Source of the DNA: Solimonas marina
GTDB lineage: Bacteria; Pseudomonadota; Gammaproteobacteria; Nevskiales; Nevskiaceae
Assembly: GCF_012241385.1 (NCBI RefSeq)
Contig: NZ_JAAVXB010000004.1
Location: forward strand, 310,001 to 374,000
Length of the DNA stretch: 64,000 bases
Direction of reading: 5' to 3'
The position numbers and the translations under genes are program-made. The stretch's first letter is position 1; each line of letters opens with the position of its first letter. Of the stretch, positions 49,236-58,551 are shown piece after piece. A model generated the notes under the pieces. The model was not told the origin of the DNA. It did not search any database and was given only the letters and a program-made list of their open reading frames with translations.

Positions 49236-50174
49236 ATGGCTGTTTCTGTCCGGCCGCCGAGGCCGCCACGCCGTCGACTCGATGGCATCCTGCTGCTCGA
49301 CAAGCCGTTGGGGCTGAGTTCCAACGACGCGCTGCAGCGTGCCAAACGGCTCTACCGTGCCGAAAAGGCGGGGCATACCGGCGCGCTCGATCCGCTCGCC
49401 ACCGGCATGCTGCCGATCTGTTTCGGCGAGGCGACCAAGCTCAGCGGCGTGCTGCTCGATTCAGACAAGGAATACCGCGCCGTGGTGAAGGTCGGCGAGC
49501 GTTCGTCGACCGGTGACGCCGAAGGCGAGATCGTCGAGCGCTCCGACGCCACGCAACTGACGCTGCCGGTGCTGCAGGACGCGCTGGCCGGGTTTCTCGG
49601 GCCGCAGTTGCAGGTGCCGCCGATGTACTCGGCGCTGAAGCGCGACGGGCGGCCGCTGTATGAACTGGCCCGCGCCGGCGAGACCGTGGAGCGCGAAGCG
49701 CGGCCGGTGACGATTGCCGAGCTGGAACTGCTCGACTTTGCCGGCGACCGCTTTGAGATTCGCGTGCGCTGCTCGAAAGGCACCTATATCCGCACGCTGG
49801 CCGAAGACATCTGCCGTGCGGTCGGGCAGTGCGGTCACCTGATCGGGCTGCGACGCACGGCGGTGACGCCGTTCTGGGGACGTGCTGGCGTGACGCTGGA
49901 CCGGCTCGAGGCCTCGGCAGACGATCTGCCGGCGCTGGACTTGTGGTTGCTTGGCCCGGAGGAGGCGCTGCGGCATTGGCCGTCGGCGACGCTCGATGAT
50001 GTCCGGGCGCAGGCATTCCTGCAGGGGCGGGCGCAGCGCCTGGCCGGTGTGCCGCGCGAGAGCCGCATCGCGGTCAGCAACGAGCGCGGCGTATTGCTCG
50101 GGATTGCGCAGAGCGACGCCGAGGGCTGGTTACGGCCTCAGCGCTGTTTTGCACCCCCGCGTCAGGCCTCCTGA
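49236..50174 (+). CDS. truB: tRNA pseudouridine(55) synthase
   Basis: This 312-residue enzyme makes pseudouridine at position 55 of the tRNA T loop. Catalytic aspartate D52 lies in TGALDPLATGMLP. Other blocks: ILLLDKPLGLSSNDAL, PMYSALKRDGRPLYELARAG and CSKGTYIRTLAEDICR, with a C-terminal PUA-like domain (about residue 250 on). The ATG at 49236 gives the E. coli length (314); a GTG at 49197 would overlap rbfA by 32 bp and is less likely. It follows rbfA by 7 bp. Confidence 0.95.
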   Translation: MAVSVRPPRPPRRRLDGILLLDKPLGLSSNDALQRAKRLYRAEKAGHTGALDPLATGMLPICFGEATKLSGVLLDSDKEYRAVVKVGERSSTGDAEGEIVERSDATQLTLPVLQDALAGFLGPQLQVPPMYSALKRDGRPLYELARAGETVEREARPVTIAELELLDFAGDRFEIRVRCSKGTYIRTLAEDICRAVGQCGHLIGLRRTAVTPFWGRAGVTLDRLEASADDLPALDLWLLGPEEALRHWPSATLDDVRAQAFLQGRAQRLAGVPRESRIAVSNERGVLLGIAQSDAEGWLRPQRCFAPPRQAS

Positions 50175-50200
50175 CGTGGGACATGGCGCGGGTCGCGTGC

Positions 50201-50230
50201 TTGTGAGCAAGCCGCGAAAAACGCTATTAT
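50201..50230 (+). promoter_or_regulatory. Probable rpsO promoter
   Basis: TTGTGA (50201-50206) and TATTAT (50225-50230) are separated by 18 bp, 46 bp upstream of the rpsO start. This agrees with the independent rpsO-pnp promoter known in other gammaproteobacteria. Confidence 0.6.
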
Positions 50231-50275
50231 ATTGGACTTTGTAAAGATCAAAGAATTCGTTCGGAGTTGAAGGCA

Positions 50276-50545
50276 ATGACGTTGACGGTGGAACGCAAGG
50301 CGGACGTGGTGAAGAAGCATGCCCGCAGCAACAATGACACGGGCTCGCCCGAAGTGCAGGTGGCCCTGCTGACGGAGCGCATCAACACGCTCGCGCCGCA
50401 CTTCGAACAGCACAAGAAGGACAACCATTCGCGCCGCGGCTTGCTGAAGATGGTCAACCAGCGCCGCCAGATGCTCGATTATCTGAAGCGCAAAGATGAA
50501 GCTCGCTACACCAAGCTCATCGCCGAACTCGGTCTGCGCCGCTAA
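50276..50545 (+). CDS. rpsO: 30S ribosomal protein S15
   Basis: This 89-residue S15 binds 16S rRNA at the central domain junction early in 30S assembly. Seen: [51 protein letters not shown] and LGLRR at the C-terminus, all conserved. ATG 50276 gives the E. coli length; a TTG three codons upstream is rejected. CGGAG precedes. The stop codon lies inside the terminator hairpin. It heads the rpsO-pnp pair. Confidence 0.98.
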   Translation: MTLTVERKADVVKKHARSNNDTGSPEVQVALLTERINTLAPHFEQHKKDNHSRRGLLKMVNQRRQMLDYLKRKDEARYTKLIAELGLRR

Positions 50546-50565
50546 ATAGCGGCGCAGTCGTTTTG
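50534..50565 (+). terminator. rpsO terminator overlapping the stop codon
   Basis: CTGCGCCGCTA (50534-50544) pairs with TAGCGGCGCAG (50547-50557), an 11-bp stem containing the rpsO TAA, followed by TCGTTTT. It ends 25 bp before pnp, so pnp depends on read-through or its own start. Confidence 0.75.
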
Positions 50566-50590
50566 AACTTCAGATTCTGAGGAGTCAATC

Positions 50591-52705
50591 ATGGCAGTAC
50601 CTGCCACTCCCGCCGTGCCCGTCAAAAAGACGTTCCGCTACGGCAAGCATGACGTGACGTTCGAGACCGCCGCCATCGCCCGCCAGGCGACCGCGGCGGT
50701 CATGGTTCATGTGGACGACACCGTCGTGTTCGTCAGTGTCGTAGGCAAGAAGGAAGCCAAGCCGGAGCAGGATTTCTTCCCGCTGACGGTTGACTACATG
50801 GAGCGCTTCTACGCCGGCGGCCGTATTCCCGGTGGTTTCTTCAAGCGTGAAGGCCGGCCGACCGAGAAGGAAACGCTGACCTCGCGTCTGATCGACCGCC
50901 CGCTGCGCCCGCTGTTCCCGGACGGCTTCTACAACGAAGTGCAGATCGTGGCGATGGTGATGTCGCTGAACCCGGAAATCGACGGCGACCTGCCGGCGAT
51001 GCTCGGTGCCTCGGCGGCGCTGGCGCTGTCCGGCATCCCGTTCCAGGGGCCGATCGGTGCCGCCAAGGTCGGCTACAAGGATGGCAACTACATCCTCAAT
51101 CCGACGGTCTCGGAGCTGAAGACCTCGGATCTGGACCTCGTCGTCGCCGGCACCAAGGACGCCGTGCTGATGGTCGAGTCGGAAGCCAAGATGCTGTCCG
51201 AACCGGTCATGCTCGGCGCCGTGCTGTTCGGCCATGAGCAGATGCAGGCCGCGATCCAGGCGATCAACGAGTTCGCTGCCGAAGCGGGCAAGGCCCAGTG
51301 GGACTGGAAGGCGGCCGATACCTCGGCGATCACCAGCTTCGTGGCGCCGTACGAGGCGCAGGTCGCGCAGGCCTACACGCTGACCGACAAGCAGGAGCGC
51401 TACGCGGCGCTCGGCGACGTGCGCAAGGCCATCTCGGCGGCGCGTCCGGCCGATGCGGCGTTTACCGAAAACCAGCTGAAGGCCGAGTTCCACGAGCTCG
51501 AAGCCAAGATCGTCCGCAATCGCATCCTCGACGGCTCGCCGCGCATCGACGGCCGCGACCGCTTCACGGTGCGTCCGCTGGCGATGTCGGCCGGCGTGCT
51601 GCCGCGTACGCACGGCTCGGCGCTGTTCACGCGCGGTGAAACCCAGGTCCTCGCCACGACCACGCTCGGTACCGGCAAGGACTACCAGATCATGGACGCG
51701 ATCAGCGGCGAGTGGCATGAGCACTTCATGTTCCACTACAACTTCCCGCCGTACTGCGTCGGTGAAACGGGGCGCATGAACGCGCCGAAGCGCCGCGAAA
51801 TCGGCCACGGCCGCCTCGCCAAGCGCGGCGTCGCCGCCGTCATGCCGGACCTCGAGAAGGAATTCCCGTACGTCGTGCGCGTCGTCTCGGAAGTCACCGA
51901 GTCGAACGGTTCGTCGTCGATGGCTTCGGTGTGCGGCGCGTGCATGGCGCTGATGGATGCCGGCGTGCCGATCAAGGCGCCGGTCGCTGGTGTCGCCATG
52001 GGCCTGATCCTCGAAGAAGGCCGCTGGGCGGTGCTGACCGACATCCTCGGTGACGAGGATCATCTCGGCGACATGGACTTCAAGGTTGCCGGCACCACCG
52101 ACGGCATCACCGCGCTGCAGATGGACATCAAGATCACCGGCATTACCGGCGAGATCATGGCCCAGGCCCTGCAGCAGGCGAAGACCGCGCGTCTGCACAT
52201 TCTCGAGCAGATGGTGCAGGTGCTGCCGACGCCGCGCTCGCAGCTGTCGCAGCATGCGCCGCGCATCACGACGATCAAGATCAATCCGGACAAGATCCGC
52301 GAAGTGATCGGCAAGGGTGGCGCGACGATTCAGTCGATCACCAAGGAAACCGGCACGCAGATCGACATCTCCGACGACGGCACGATCAAGATCGCGGCAG
52401 TCGACGGCAAGGCGGCGGAAGCGGCGATCAACCGCATCAACACGCTGACCAAGGATGTCGAAGTCGGCACGATCTACGAAGGCAAGGTCGCCAAGATCAT
52501 GGACTTCGGTGCGTTCGTGACGATCGCTCCGGGCAAGGATGGTTTGGTGCACATCTCGCAGCTCGCCGACAAGCGCGTCGAGAAGGTCGACGACGTCGTC
52601 AAGGAAGGCCAGCAGGTCCGCGTCAAGGTCCTCGAAGTCAGCCGTGACGGCAAGATCCGCCTGTCGATGAAGAGCAGCGACGTCGGCGTGGCCGAAAGCG
52701 CCTGA
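50591..52705 (+). CDS. pnp: Polyribonucleotide nucleotidyltransferase (PNPase)
   Basis: This 704-residue 3'-5' phosphorolytic exoribonuclease is a core of RNA decay and degradosome partner. Two RNase PH domains (about 10-230 and 315-545) are separated by an alpha-helical domain, followed by KH (about 555-615, [23 protein letters not shown]) and S1 (about 620-690, [20 protein letters not shown]). Conserved [21 protein letters not shown] and [19 protein letters not shown] blocks are present. Length matches E. coli PNPase. It follows rpsO by 45 bp and ends before a strong terminator at 52731-52766. Confidence 0.98.
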   Translation: MAVPATPAVPVKKTFRYGKHDVTFETAAIARQATAAVMVHVDDTVVFVSVVGKKEAKPEQDFFPLTVDYMERFYAGGRIPGGFFKREGRPTEKETLTSRLIDRPLRPLFPDGFYNEVQIVAMVMSLNPEIDGDLPAMLGASAALALSGIPFQGPIGAAKVGYKDGNYILNPTVSELKTSDLDLVVAGTKDAVLMVESEAKMLSEPVMLGAVLFGHEQMQAAIQAINEFAAEAGKAQWDWKAADTSAITSFVAPYEAQVAQAYTLTDKQERYAALGDVRKAISAARPADAAFTENQLKAEFHELEAKIVRNRILDGSPRIDGRDRFTVRPLAMSAGVLPRTHGSALFTRGETQVLATTTLGTGKDYQIMDAISGEWHEHFMFHYNFPPYCVGETGRMNAPKRREIGHGRLAKRGVAAVMPDLEKEFPYVVRVVSEVTESNGSSSMASVCGACMALMDAGVPIKAPVAGVAMGLILEEGRWAVLTDILGDEDHLGDMDFKVAGTTDGITALQMDIKITGITGEIMAQALQQAKTARLHILEQMVQVLPTPRSQLSQHAPRITTIKINPDKIREVIGKGGATIQSITKETGTQIDISDDGTIKIAAVDGKAAEAAINRINTLTKDVEVGTIYEGKVAKIMDFGAFVTIAPGKDGLVHISQLADKRVEKVDDVVKEGQQVRVKVLEVSRDGKIRLSMKSSDVGVAESA

Positions 52706-52730
52706 TCGTCTCGATCGAGCTGAAGCTGTA

Positions 52731-52766
52731 AAAAAGGCGGCGCACTGAAAAGTGCGCCGCCTTTTT
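52731..52766. terminator. Strong bidirectional terminator between pnp and phaR
   Basis: AAAAAGGCGGCGCACT (52731-52746) and AGTGCGCCGCCTTTTT (52751-52766) form a 16-bp stem with a GAAA loop. A-run and T-run flank it, so it works from both sides: 25 bp after pnp and 54 bp after the phaR stop. Confidence 0.9.
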
Positions 52767-52820
52767 GTTGGTCTTCGGTACGACGCCGACGCGGGCGGCG
52801 TCGATGTCGCGGGCCGTGCC

Positions 52821-53357
52821 TCAAGGCATCGCGTCGCGTTCCGGTGGCGGCGGGGTGTCGTCGTCTTCGCCGTCGCGGCCGCCGCGACGCTTGATCGCCT
52901 TGGCGCTGGCCTGCAGGTTGGAGAGGAACTCCTTGCGGATCGAGCGCCAGATCGGCACCTGCCGGTCGGCCATCTCCTTGAGCACCTGCAGCGGCTGCTG
53001 CGCCTGACCCAGCATCTGCCGCATCTGGTCGGTGAAGCCTTCCTGCTGCTCCTGGAACAGTCGCGCCGACAGCTCCAGATAGCGGCCGATGCTGTTCTGC
53101 ATCGGGTCGCCGTAGTAGCGAATGATGAATTCGAGCAAGTCCGTGGTGAAGATCGGATCGCCGCCTTCTTCTTGCTCGGCGATCACCTGCAGCAGGATGC
53201 TGCGCGTGATGTCGTCATGTGTGCGCTTGTCCTCGACGCGGAACTTCACGTCCTGCAGCACCAGCTGACGAATCTCCTCGAGCGTGATGTAGCGGCTGAC
53301 ATGCGTGTCGTAAAGGCGCCGGTTCGGGTACTTCTTGATGATGCGAACGTCCGACAT
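52821..53357 (-). CDS. phaR: Polyhydroxyalkanoate synthesis repressor PhaR
   Basis: This 178-residue DNA-binding repressor senses PHA granules and controls phasin genes. The N-terminal PHB/PHA accumulation DNA-binding domain is clear: DVRIIKKYPNRRLYDTHVSRYITLEEIRQLVLQDVKF, followed by PHB accumulation regulatory domain segments DDITRSILLQVIAEQEE and IIRYYGDPMQNSIGRYLE. The C-terminal tail is charged and proline-rich. ATG 53357 is preferred because conserved MSDVRIIKKY starts there; an upstream Met would add six to nine residues without support. No other PHA gene is in view. Confidence 0.9.
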   Translation of the reverse strand: MSDVRIIKKYPNRRLYDTHVSRYITLEEIRQLVLQDVKFRVEDKRTHDDITRSILLQVIAEQEEGGDPIFTTDLLEFIIRYYGDPMQNSIGRYLELSARLFQEQQEGFTDQMRQMLGQAQQPLQVLKEMADRQVPIWRSIRKEFLSNLQASAKAIKRRGGRDGEDDDTPPPPERDAMP

Positions 53358-53466
53358 GAGGGTCCCGGTTTCCATTTTGCTGCGCTGCAATACCGGCATC
53401 ATGCCAGAAGTGGGGGCTGCTCCGCAGCCGCGTCGGTGCCCAGGTTGCCGGCGGTAGCCGGGCCGC

Positions 53467-54393
53467 TCAGGCCGTAAGTGTCATGCTTTGCTGCGCTGCG
53501 GCGGCGACCCGCGCGCGGCGCCAGTTCGGAATGGCCCAGGCCAGCTGTTCGCGCGGCGCTGCCGCGCGAAGTTCGGTCGGCGGTTGCTGCGCCAGCCAGG
53601 TGAGGCAGCGCCAGAGATTGGCGGCGGCCTGGTCGTCCTCGATCGCTGGTGCGTGATTCTGCTTCGACAGCTTCAAACCGTCGGCGTCCGTCAGCAGCGG
53701 CACATGCCGGTAGCGCGGCGGGGTCCAGCCGAGCCCGGAAATGAGCTCGTGTTGCGTGGCGCTGGAGCCGGTCAGGTCGGCGCCGCGCACGACATCGCTG
53801 ATGCGCATGAGGTGGTCATCGACGCTGCTCGCCAGTTGATAGCCGATGATGCCGTCGCGGCGCCGCACGACGATGTCCCCGATATCGGCTTGCAGATCAC
53901 GTTGCTGCGGTCCTTGGATATCGTCGTCGAGCACGACGCTGCCGAAGCCGATTCGCCGCCGAAGGGCACGGCCGTCGGCCGCCAGCCGCCGCTCGCGGCA
54001 ACGGCCACTGTAGACCGGGCCGTCGGTGCCACTATGACTTTCGCAGGCCAACGTCGCGCGTGTGCAGTCGCAGGCGTAGATCTGGCCTGTGTTTTGCAGT
54101 GCAACAAGACAGTGATGGTAGTCGTCCAGATGTCGCGACTGGTAGTGCGGTGTGTCGTCCCAGTCCAGGCCATGGGCCTCGAGCTGTCGAAGGATGCGCT
54201 GATCGGCGCCGGGTGGGCAGCGCGGACGATCGAGGTCGTCGATGCGCAGCAACCACTGGCCGCCGTGATGGCGAGCGTCGAGGTAGCTGGCCAGCGCGGC
54301 GAGTAGCGATCCCAGGTGCAAGGGACCGCTCGGCGTCGGTGCGAAGCGGCCGCGGTACGGGCCGGAGGCTGATGGACGAGCGGTATCAGTCAT
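53467..54393 (-). CDS. gluQ: Glutamyl-Q tRNA(Asp) synthetase
   Basis: This 308-residue GluRS paralogue activates glutamate and attaches it to queuosine-34 of tRNA-Asp. Seen: the HIGH-like RFAPTPSGPLHLGSLLAALASYLDARH, the zinc-binding cysteines in YACDCTRATLAC and YSGRC, and a KMSKS-like LKLSKQNHAP. It lacks an anticodon-binding domain, as expected for this short class. Its Arg/Asp/His pattern is normal. It is divergent from the HAD gene and 64 bp past the phaR region; the usual dksA neighbour is not here. Confidence 0.93.
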   Translation of the reverse strand: MTDTARPSASGPYRGRFAPTPSGPLHLGSLLAALASYLDARHHGGQWLLRIDDLDRPRCPPGADQRILRQLEAHGLDWDDTPHYQSRHLDDYHHCLVALQNTGQIYACDCTRATLACESHSGTDGPVYSGRCRERRLAADGRALRRRIGFGSVVLDDDIQGPQQRDLQADIGDIVVRRRDGIIGYQLASSVDDHLMRISDVVRGADLTGSSATQHELISGLGWTPPRYRHVPLLTDADGLKLSKQNHAPAIEDDQAAANLWRCLTWLAQQPPTELRAAAPREQLAWAIPNWRRARVAAAAQQSMTLTA

Positions 54394-54538
54394 GCTGGCG
54401 AAAGGTGCGCTGCATCACAGTATTGGCACGCTGCAGCATTGCGCAGCATGGTACATTAACTTCAGCCTGTAACTGTTTGAACGAAACAATGGGTTCCGAT
54501 GGACCTCGACAGGCAACCCACGACAGGGGGTTGCCGTC

Positions 54539-55342
54539 ATGAGTTTGAAAGCCGTCCTGTTCGATGTCGATGGCACCTTGGCTGACACCGAGGCGCTGGG
54601 CCACCGACCCGCTTACAATCGGGCCTTCCGACATCTGGGCCTGTCGTTCCGCTGGGGCCCCAAGCTCTACCGCAAGCTGCTGAAGCTGCCGGGTGGTCGT
54701 GAGCGACTGAAGTTCTACGTCCAGCACTACCGCCCCGATCTGGAAGGCGAAGCCGCCGAGGCCGAGCAGAATCTCGACGCCTGGGTCGCCAAGGTTCACA
54801 CCCTCAAATCGCACTATTTCCGCCGTTACATGCGCCACGGGCGTGTGCCGCTGCGGCCGGGCATTGCACGGCTGATGCGCGAGGCGCGCGGCTCCGGCGT
54901 GCGGCTGGCCATCGTCACCAATGCCAGCCTGAAGACGCTGCGGCCGGTGCTCAAGTACAGCATGGGCCCGGAGCTGGCGGCCGAGGTCGAAATCATCGCC
55001 AGCGGCGAGGAAGTCGACCACAAAAAGCCGGCGCCTGATCTCTATCAGCTGGCGATGCGCCGCCTGAATGTCGGCCCCGACGAATGCGTGGCGCTCGAGG
55101 ACTCCGAAATGGGCCTTGAAGCTGCCGCTGCCGCCGGCGTTGCCGCGGTCGTCACCATCAATCGCGATACGCTGGAGCAGGACTTCAGCGAGGCGGCGCT
55201 GGTCGTCAGCTGTCTTGGCGAGCCGGGTGCGCCGACGCATGTGCTGAAGGGGCGCCTGCAGGGCCTGCCTTGGGTGACGATCGACACCCTGCGTTCGGCC
55301 TTGCACCGCGACCACGAAACCAGCCAGCGCCGCGCTGCCTGA
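54539..55342 (+). CDS. HAD-IA family hydrolase (CbbY-like)
   Basis: This 267-residue haloacid dehalogenase-type phosphatase or phosphoglucomutase-like protein is cytoplasmic. Seen: motif I FDVDGTLADTE (D9, D11), a helical cap (about residues 20-105), motif II IVTNAS, motif III KKPAPDLY and motif IV LEDSEMGLEAAAAAGV, the CbbY/plant type. A 30-residue C-terminal tail is added. Specific substrate unknown; CbbY members hydrolyse xylulose-1,5-bisphosphate or similar sugar phosphates. AGGGGG precedes the start. It opens the group that continues with the AGPS-like and GlpD-like genes, after a 91-bp gap. Confidence 0.87.
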   Translation: MSLKAVLFDVDGTLADTEALGHRPAYNRAFRHLGLSFRWGPKLYRKLLKLPGGRERLKFYVQHYRPDLEGEAAEAEQNLDAWVAKVHTLKSHYFRRYMRHGRVPLRPGIARLMREARGSGVRLAIVTNASLKTLRPVLKYSMGPELAAEVEIIASGEEVDHKKPAPDLYQLAMRRLNVGPDECVALEDSEMGLEAAAAAGVAAVVTINRDTLEQDFSEAALVVSCLGEPGAPTHVLKGRLQGLPWVTIDTLRSALHRDHETSQRRAA

Positions 55343-55433
55343 TCGCGCCCTTTGAGCGCCGGTTCGCCACCCCAACTGGCGGGGCCGCCGGACGCTGCGT
55401 CTATACTCGTCGCTCGCGACGGGAGCGTTGACG

Positions 55434-57026
55434 ATGCGGCGCTGGAACGGCTGGGGCGATGAGTCCGATCTCTACGATCTGAACGAAGATGCGCGCGCGT
55501 TCCTGCGCGAACGCGTCGGCGAGGGGCATCCGCCGCGCGATGCGACGCTGGACGAATCGCTGCAGGCCGTGCCGGCCAGTCGTCTCAGCGGCTCGGCGCG
55601 CTTTTCTGTCGACCCCAGGCTGCGCCTGCTGCACGCGCGCGGCCAGAGCTTTCCGGATTGGGTGGCGATGAAGGCCGGCCGCTTCGGCCCGGTTGCCGAT
55701 GCGGTTGCGTGTCCGGCCTCACACGAAGAGGCCGCCGACGCACTGGTCGAAGCGCAACAGCAGGGCGCGGTCGTCATTCCGTATGGCGGCGGCACCAGCG
55801 TCGTCGGCCATCTGCAGGTACCGGCTGGCGAGCGGCCCGTCGTCAACATTTCCTTCGAGCGCATGAATCGCCTGCTGGCGTACGACGAGCGCTCGCAGCT
55901 GGCGACCTTCGGCGCCGGGACGCCCGGCCCGCAGATCGAGGCGCAGTTGCGCGGGCACGGCATGCTGCTCGGCCATTTTCCGCAGTCGTATCCGTTCTCG
56001 ACGATCGGCGGTTGGGTCGTGACGCGCTCGTCGGGTCAGCAATCGCTGCGCTATGGCCGCATCGAGCAGATGTTTGCGTCGGGCCGGCTGGTGACGCCGC
56101 GCGGCACGATGACGATCGGCGGCGTGCCGGCGTCGTCGGCTGGCCCCGATCTGCGCGAATTCGTGCTCGGTTCCGAAGGCCGGCTCGGCCTGCTGACCGA
56201 GGTCACGGCGCGCGTGCGGCCGCTGGCCGCGGTCGAGGACTTCCATGCGATTTTCTTTCCGGCCTGGGAGCCGGCGGTCGAGGCGGCGCGCGCCATCGTG
56301 CAGGCCGAGGTGCCGTTGTCGATGCTGCGCCTGTCGAACGAGATCGAGACCGAAACCCAGCTGCGCCTGGCCGGACACCCGGAACTGATCAAGTGGCTGC
56401 AACGCTATCTGGGCATGCGCGGCATCGGCAGCGGGCAGTGCATGATGGTGATCGGCGTCACCGGCACGCTGGGCGAGACGCGTCGCATGCGTCGTGACGC
56501 GCTGGCCGTCGCCAAGCCGTACCGCGGCGTGCACGCCGGCAAGGCGATCGGCAAGGGTTGGGCGAAGAACCGCTTCCGCGGTCCCTTGCTGCGCAACGCA
56601 CTGTGGGATGCAGGCTACGCCGCCGACACCGTCGAAACGGCCGTCAACTGGCCGCAGGCGACGGCGACCATGCGCGCCATCGAGGCGGCGGCGCGCGAAA
56701 CCTTCTACGACCAGAACGAGCGCGTACACGCGTTCACGCATCTGTCGCACGTCTACCGCCAGGGCTGCAGCGTCTATTCGACCTTCGTGTTCCGCTCGGC
56801 CGGCGATCCCGACGCCGACCTCGAACGCTGGCGGCGATTGAAGTCGCGTGTCTCGGCGGCGATCGTCGAACACGGCGGCACCATCAGTCACCAGCATGGC
56901 GTCGGTGTCGATCACGCACCATACCTGGTGCACGAGAAGGGCGCGCTGGGGCTCGACGTGCTGCGTGCGGTCGCGCAGGAACTCGATCCGCAGCAGATGA
57001 TGAACCCCGGCAAGTTGTTCGTCTGA
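55434..57026 (+). CDS. FAD-binding oxidase, alkyldihydroxyacetonephosphate synthase-like
   Basis: This 530-residue VAO/PCMH-type flavoprotein has an FAD-binding N-terminal (about 90-270: VVIPYGGGTSVVGH, TFGAGTPGPQIEAQLRGHG, GHFPQSYPFSTIGGWV and LGSEGRLGLLTEVT) and a C-terminal cap ending HQHGVGVDHAPYL with NPGKLFV. The blocks are those of alkyl-DHAP synthase, the peroxisomal ether-lipid enzyme, but bacterial homologues of this type are mostly uncharacterised. ATG 55434 is chosen for GGGAG at 8-bp spacing. It precedes the GlpD-like gene by 7 bp, a tight unit. Confidence 0.88.
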   Translation: MRRWNGWGDESDLYDLNEDARAFLRERVGEGHPPRDATLDESLQAVPASRLSGSARFSVDPRLRLLHARGQSFPDWVAMKAGRFGPVADAVACPASHEEAADALVEAQQQGAVVIPYGGGTSVVGHLQVPAGERPVVNISFERMNRLLAYDERSQLATFGAGTPGPQIEAQLRGHGMLLGHFPQSYPFSTIGGWVVTRSSGQQSLRYGRIEQMFASGRLVTPRGTMTIGGVPASSAGPDLREFVLGSEGRLGLLTEVTARVRPLAAVEDFHAIFFPAWEPAVEAARAIVQAEVPLSMLRLSNEIETETQLRLAGHPELIKWLQRYLGMRGIGSGQCMMVIGVTGTLGETRRMRRDALAVAKPYRGVHAGKAIGKGWAKNRFRGPLLRNALWDAGYAADTVETAVNWPQATATMRAIEAAARETFYDQNERVHAFTHLSHVYRQGCSVYSTFVFRSAGDPDADLERWRRLKSRVSAAIVEHGGTISHQHGVGVDHAPYLVHEKGALGLDVLRAVAQELDPQQMMNPGKLFV

Positions 57027-57033
57027 GCCGACG

Positions 57034-58551
57034 ATGCCGACGCGGCCGATGCTGTCTCAGCTCGATGCCCGTTACGACCTGATTGTCGTCGGCGGCGGCA
57101 TCAACGGCGCCGGCATCTTTCAGGCTGCCGCACGCCGCGGCTTGCAGGCACTGCTGATCGACGCCGGCGATTTCGCGTCCGGCACCTCGTCGGCGTCATC
57201 GAAGCTCGTGCACGGCGGCCTGCGCTACCTGAAGAACGGTCAATGGCGGCTGACGCTGGAGTCGGTGCGCGAGCGCGAGCGTCTGTTGCGCGAGGTGCCT
57301 GGGCTGGTCGAGCCGCTGCGCTTTTTGATGCCGATTTATCGCGACCGCAAGCCGGGGCGGCGGCTGATGCAGTTCGGCTTGCGCGTCTACGATCTGATGG
57401 CGGGTTCGCAGCGCTCGCGCTGGCTCGACGCCGAGGCCGTGCAGGCCGCCGAGGGCGATTTGCGCAGCGCGCAACTGCTCGGGGCGATGGCCTACGACGA
57501 CGCTGTCACCGACGACGCGCGTCTGGTGCTGCGCCTCGTGTTCGATGGCGTCGCTGCTGACGGCACCGCGCTGAACTATGTTCGCGCGACGCTGTTGCGC
57601 GACGGTCACCTTGTCGTGGGCGTGCGCTTGCACGACGCGGTGCAGGGTGGCGCGCGTGACATCGCCGCGACCGTGGTCGTCAATGCCGCGGGTGCGCTCG
57701 CCGATCGCGTTCCCGATGCGCCGGCCGGCGCGCCGCTGCTGCGCCCGCTGCGCGGCAGTCATCTGGTGCTGCCGACCTCGTTGCTGCCGATCCGCCACGC
57801 GGTCTCGTGGTTGCATCCACGCGATGGCCGGCCGGTGTTCGTGCATCCCTGGGAAGGCGCGGTGATCTGCGGCACGACCGACGTCGATCATGACGGCGAT
57901 CCGGCGGATGTTCGCGCCACGGCGGCCGAACTCGACTATTTGCTCGAAGCGCTGCAGGCGCAGTTTCCGCAACGGCGCTGGCGGCTGGCCGATGCGGTAT
58001 CGGTCTATGCCGGTGTGCGGCCGGTGGTGGCCGGCGGCCACGACGATCCGTCGCGCGAATCGCGCGAGTCGGCGATGTGGCAGTCGCCGGGATTGATCGG
58101 CACCGCCGGCGGCAAGCTGACGACGTTTCGCGTCACCGCGCAGCAGGTGTTGCGCGCCGCGCGACGCGAGCTGCCGGCGCTGCGCGGCCGGCACGACGGT
58201 GCGCTGTTCGCCGGCGAGCGCGCGACCGATCGCCTCGGCGGGCGCTACGGCGCAAGTGCTGCCGCGACGATGCGTGCCGACCCGGCGTCCGCGCAGGCGC
58301 CGCTGGCCGGTACGCCATACAGCCTCGCCGAGTTGCGCTGGTCCTTGCAGCACGAAGCCGTTGTGCATCTCGACGACCTCTTGTTGCGGCGCAGCCGTCT
58401 GGGCCTCGTCGCGGCCGGCGGCGGCGAGGCGCTGCTGCCGCAGATCGGGGCACTGTGCCAGCAGGAGCTCGGCTGGGACGATTTGCGATGGCAGCGCGAA
58501 TACGAGCGCTATCTGACCTTGTGGCGGCACCGCCACGCGCCGCCGGTATGA
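57034..58551 (+). CDS. FAD-dependent glycerol-3-phosphate dehydrogenase-like protein
   Basis: This 505-residue GlpD-type flavoprotein probably oxidises glycerol-3-phosphate or a related polyol phosphate to the ketone. Seen: FAD-binding YDLIVVGGGINGAGIFQAAARRG, ASSKLVHGGLRYL, VNAAGALADRV, the ATP-independent FVHPWEGAVICGTTDVDHDG and GLIGTAGGKLTTFRVTA near the end. Typical GlpD length is similar. Its stop overlaps the ATG of the FGGY kinase (ATGA), implying coupled translation. Whether it is the house-keeping GlpD or a specialised paralogue is undecided; the neighbours suggest the latter. Confidence 0.88.
   Translation: MPTRPMLSQLDARYDLIVVGGGINGAGIFQAAARRGLQALLIDAGDFASGTSSASSKLVHGGLRYLKNGQWRLTLESVRERERLLREVPGLVEPLRFLMPIYRDRKPGRRLMQFGLRVYDLMAGSQRSRWLDAEAVQAAEGDLRSAQLLGAMAYDDAVTDDARLVLRLVFDGVAADGTALNYVRATLLRDGHLVVGVRLHDAVQGGARDIAATVVVNAAGALADRVPDAPAGAPLLRPLRGSHLVLPTSLLPIRHAVSWLHPRDGRPVFVHPWEGAVICGTTDVDHDGDPADVRATAAELDYLLEALQAQFPQRRWRLADAVSVYAGVRPVVAGGHDDPSRESRESAMWQSPGLIGTAGGKLTTFRVTAQQVLRAARRELPALRGRHDGALFAGERATDRLGGRYGASAAATMRADPASAQAPLAGTPYSLAELRWSLQHEAVVHLDDLLLRRSRLGLVAAGGGEALLPQIGALCQQELGWDDLRWQREYERYLTLWRHRHAPPV

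Noticed and set aside
54423-54444. Possible sigma-54 promoter (TTGGCACG then TTGC) before the HAD gene
   Set aside because: The spacing between the GG and GC elements is about four bases too long for a -24/-12 promoter.
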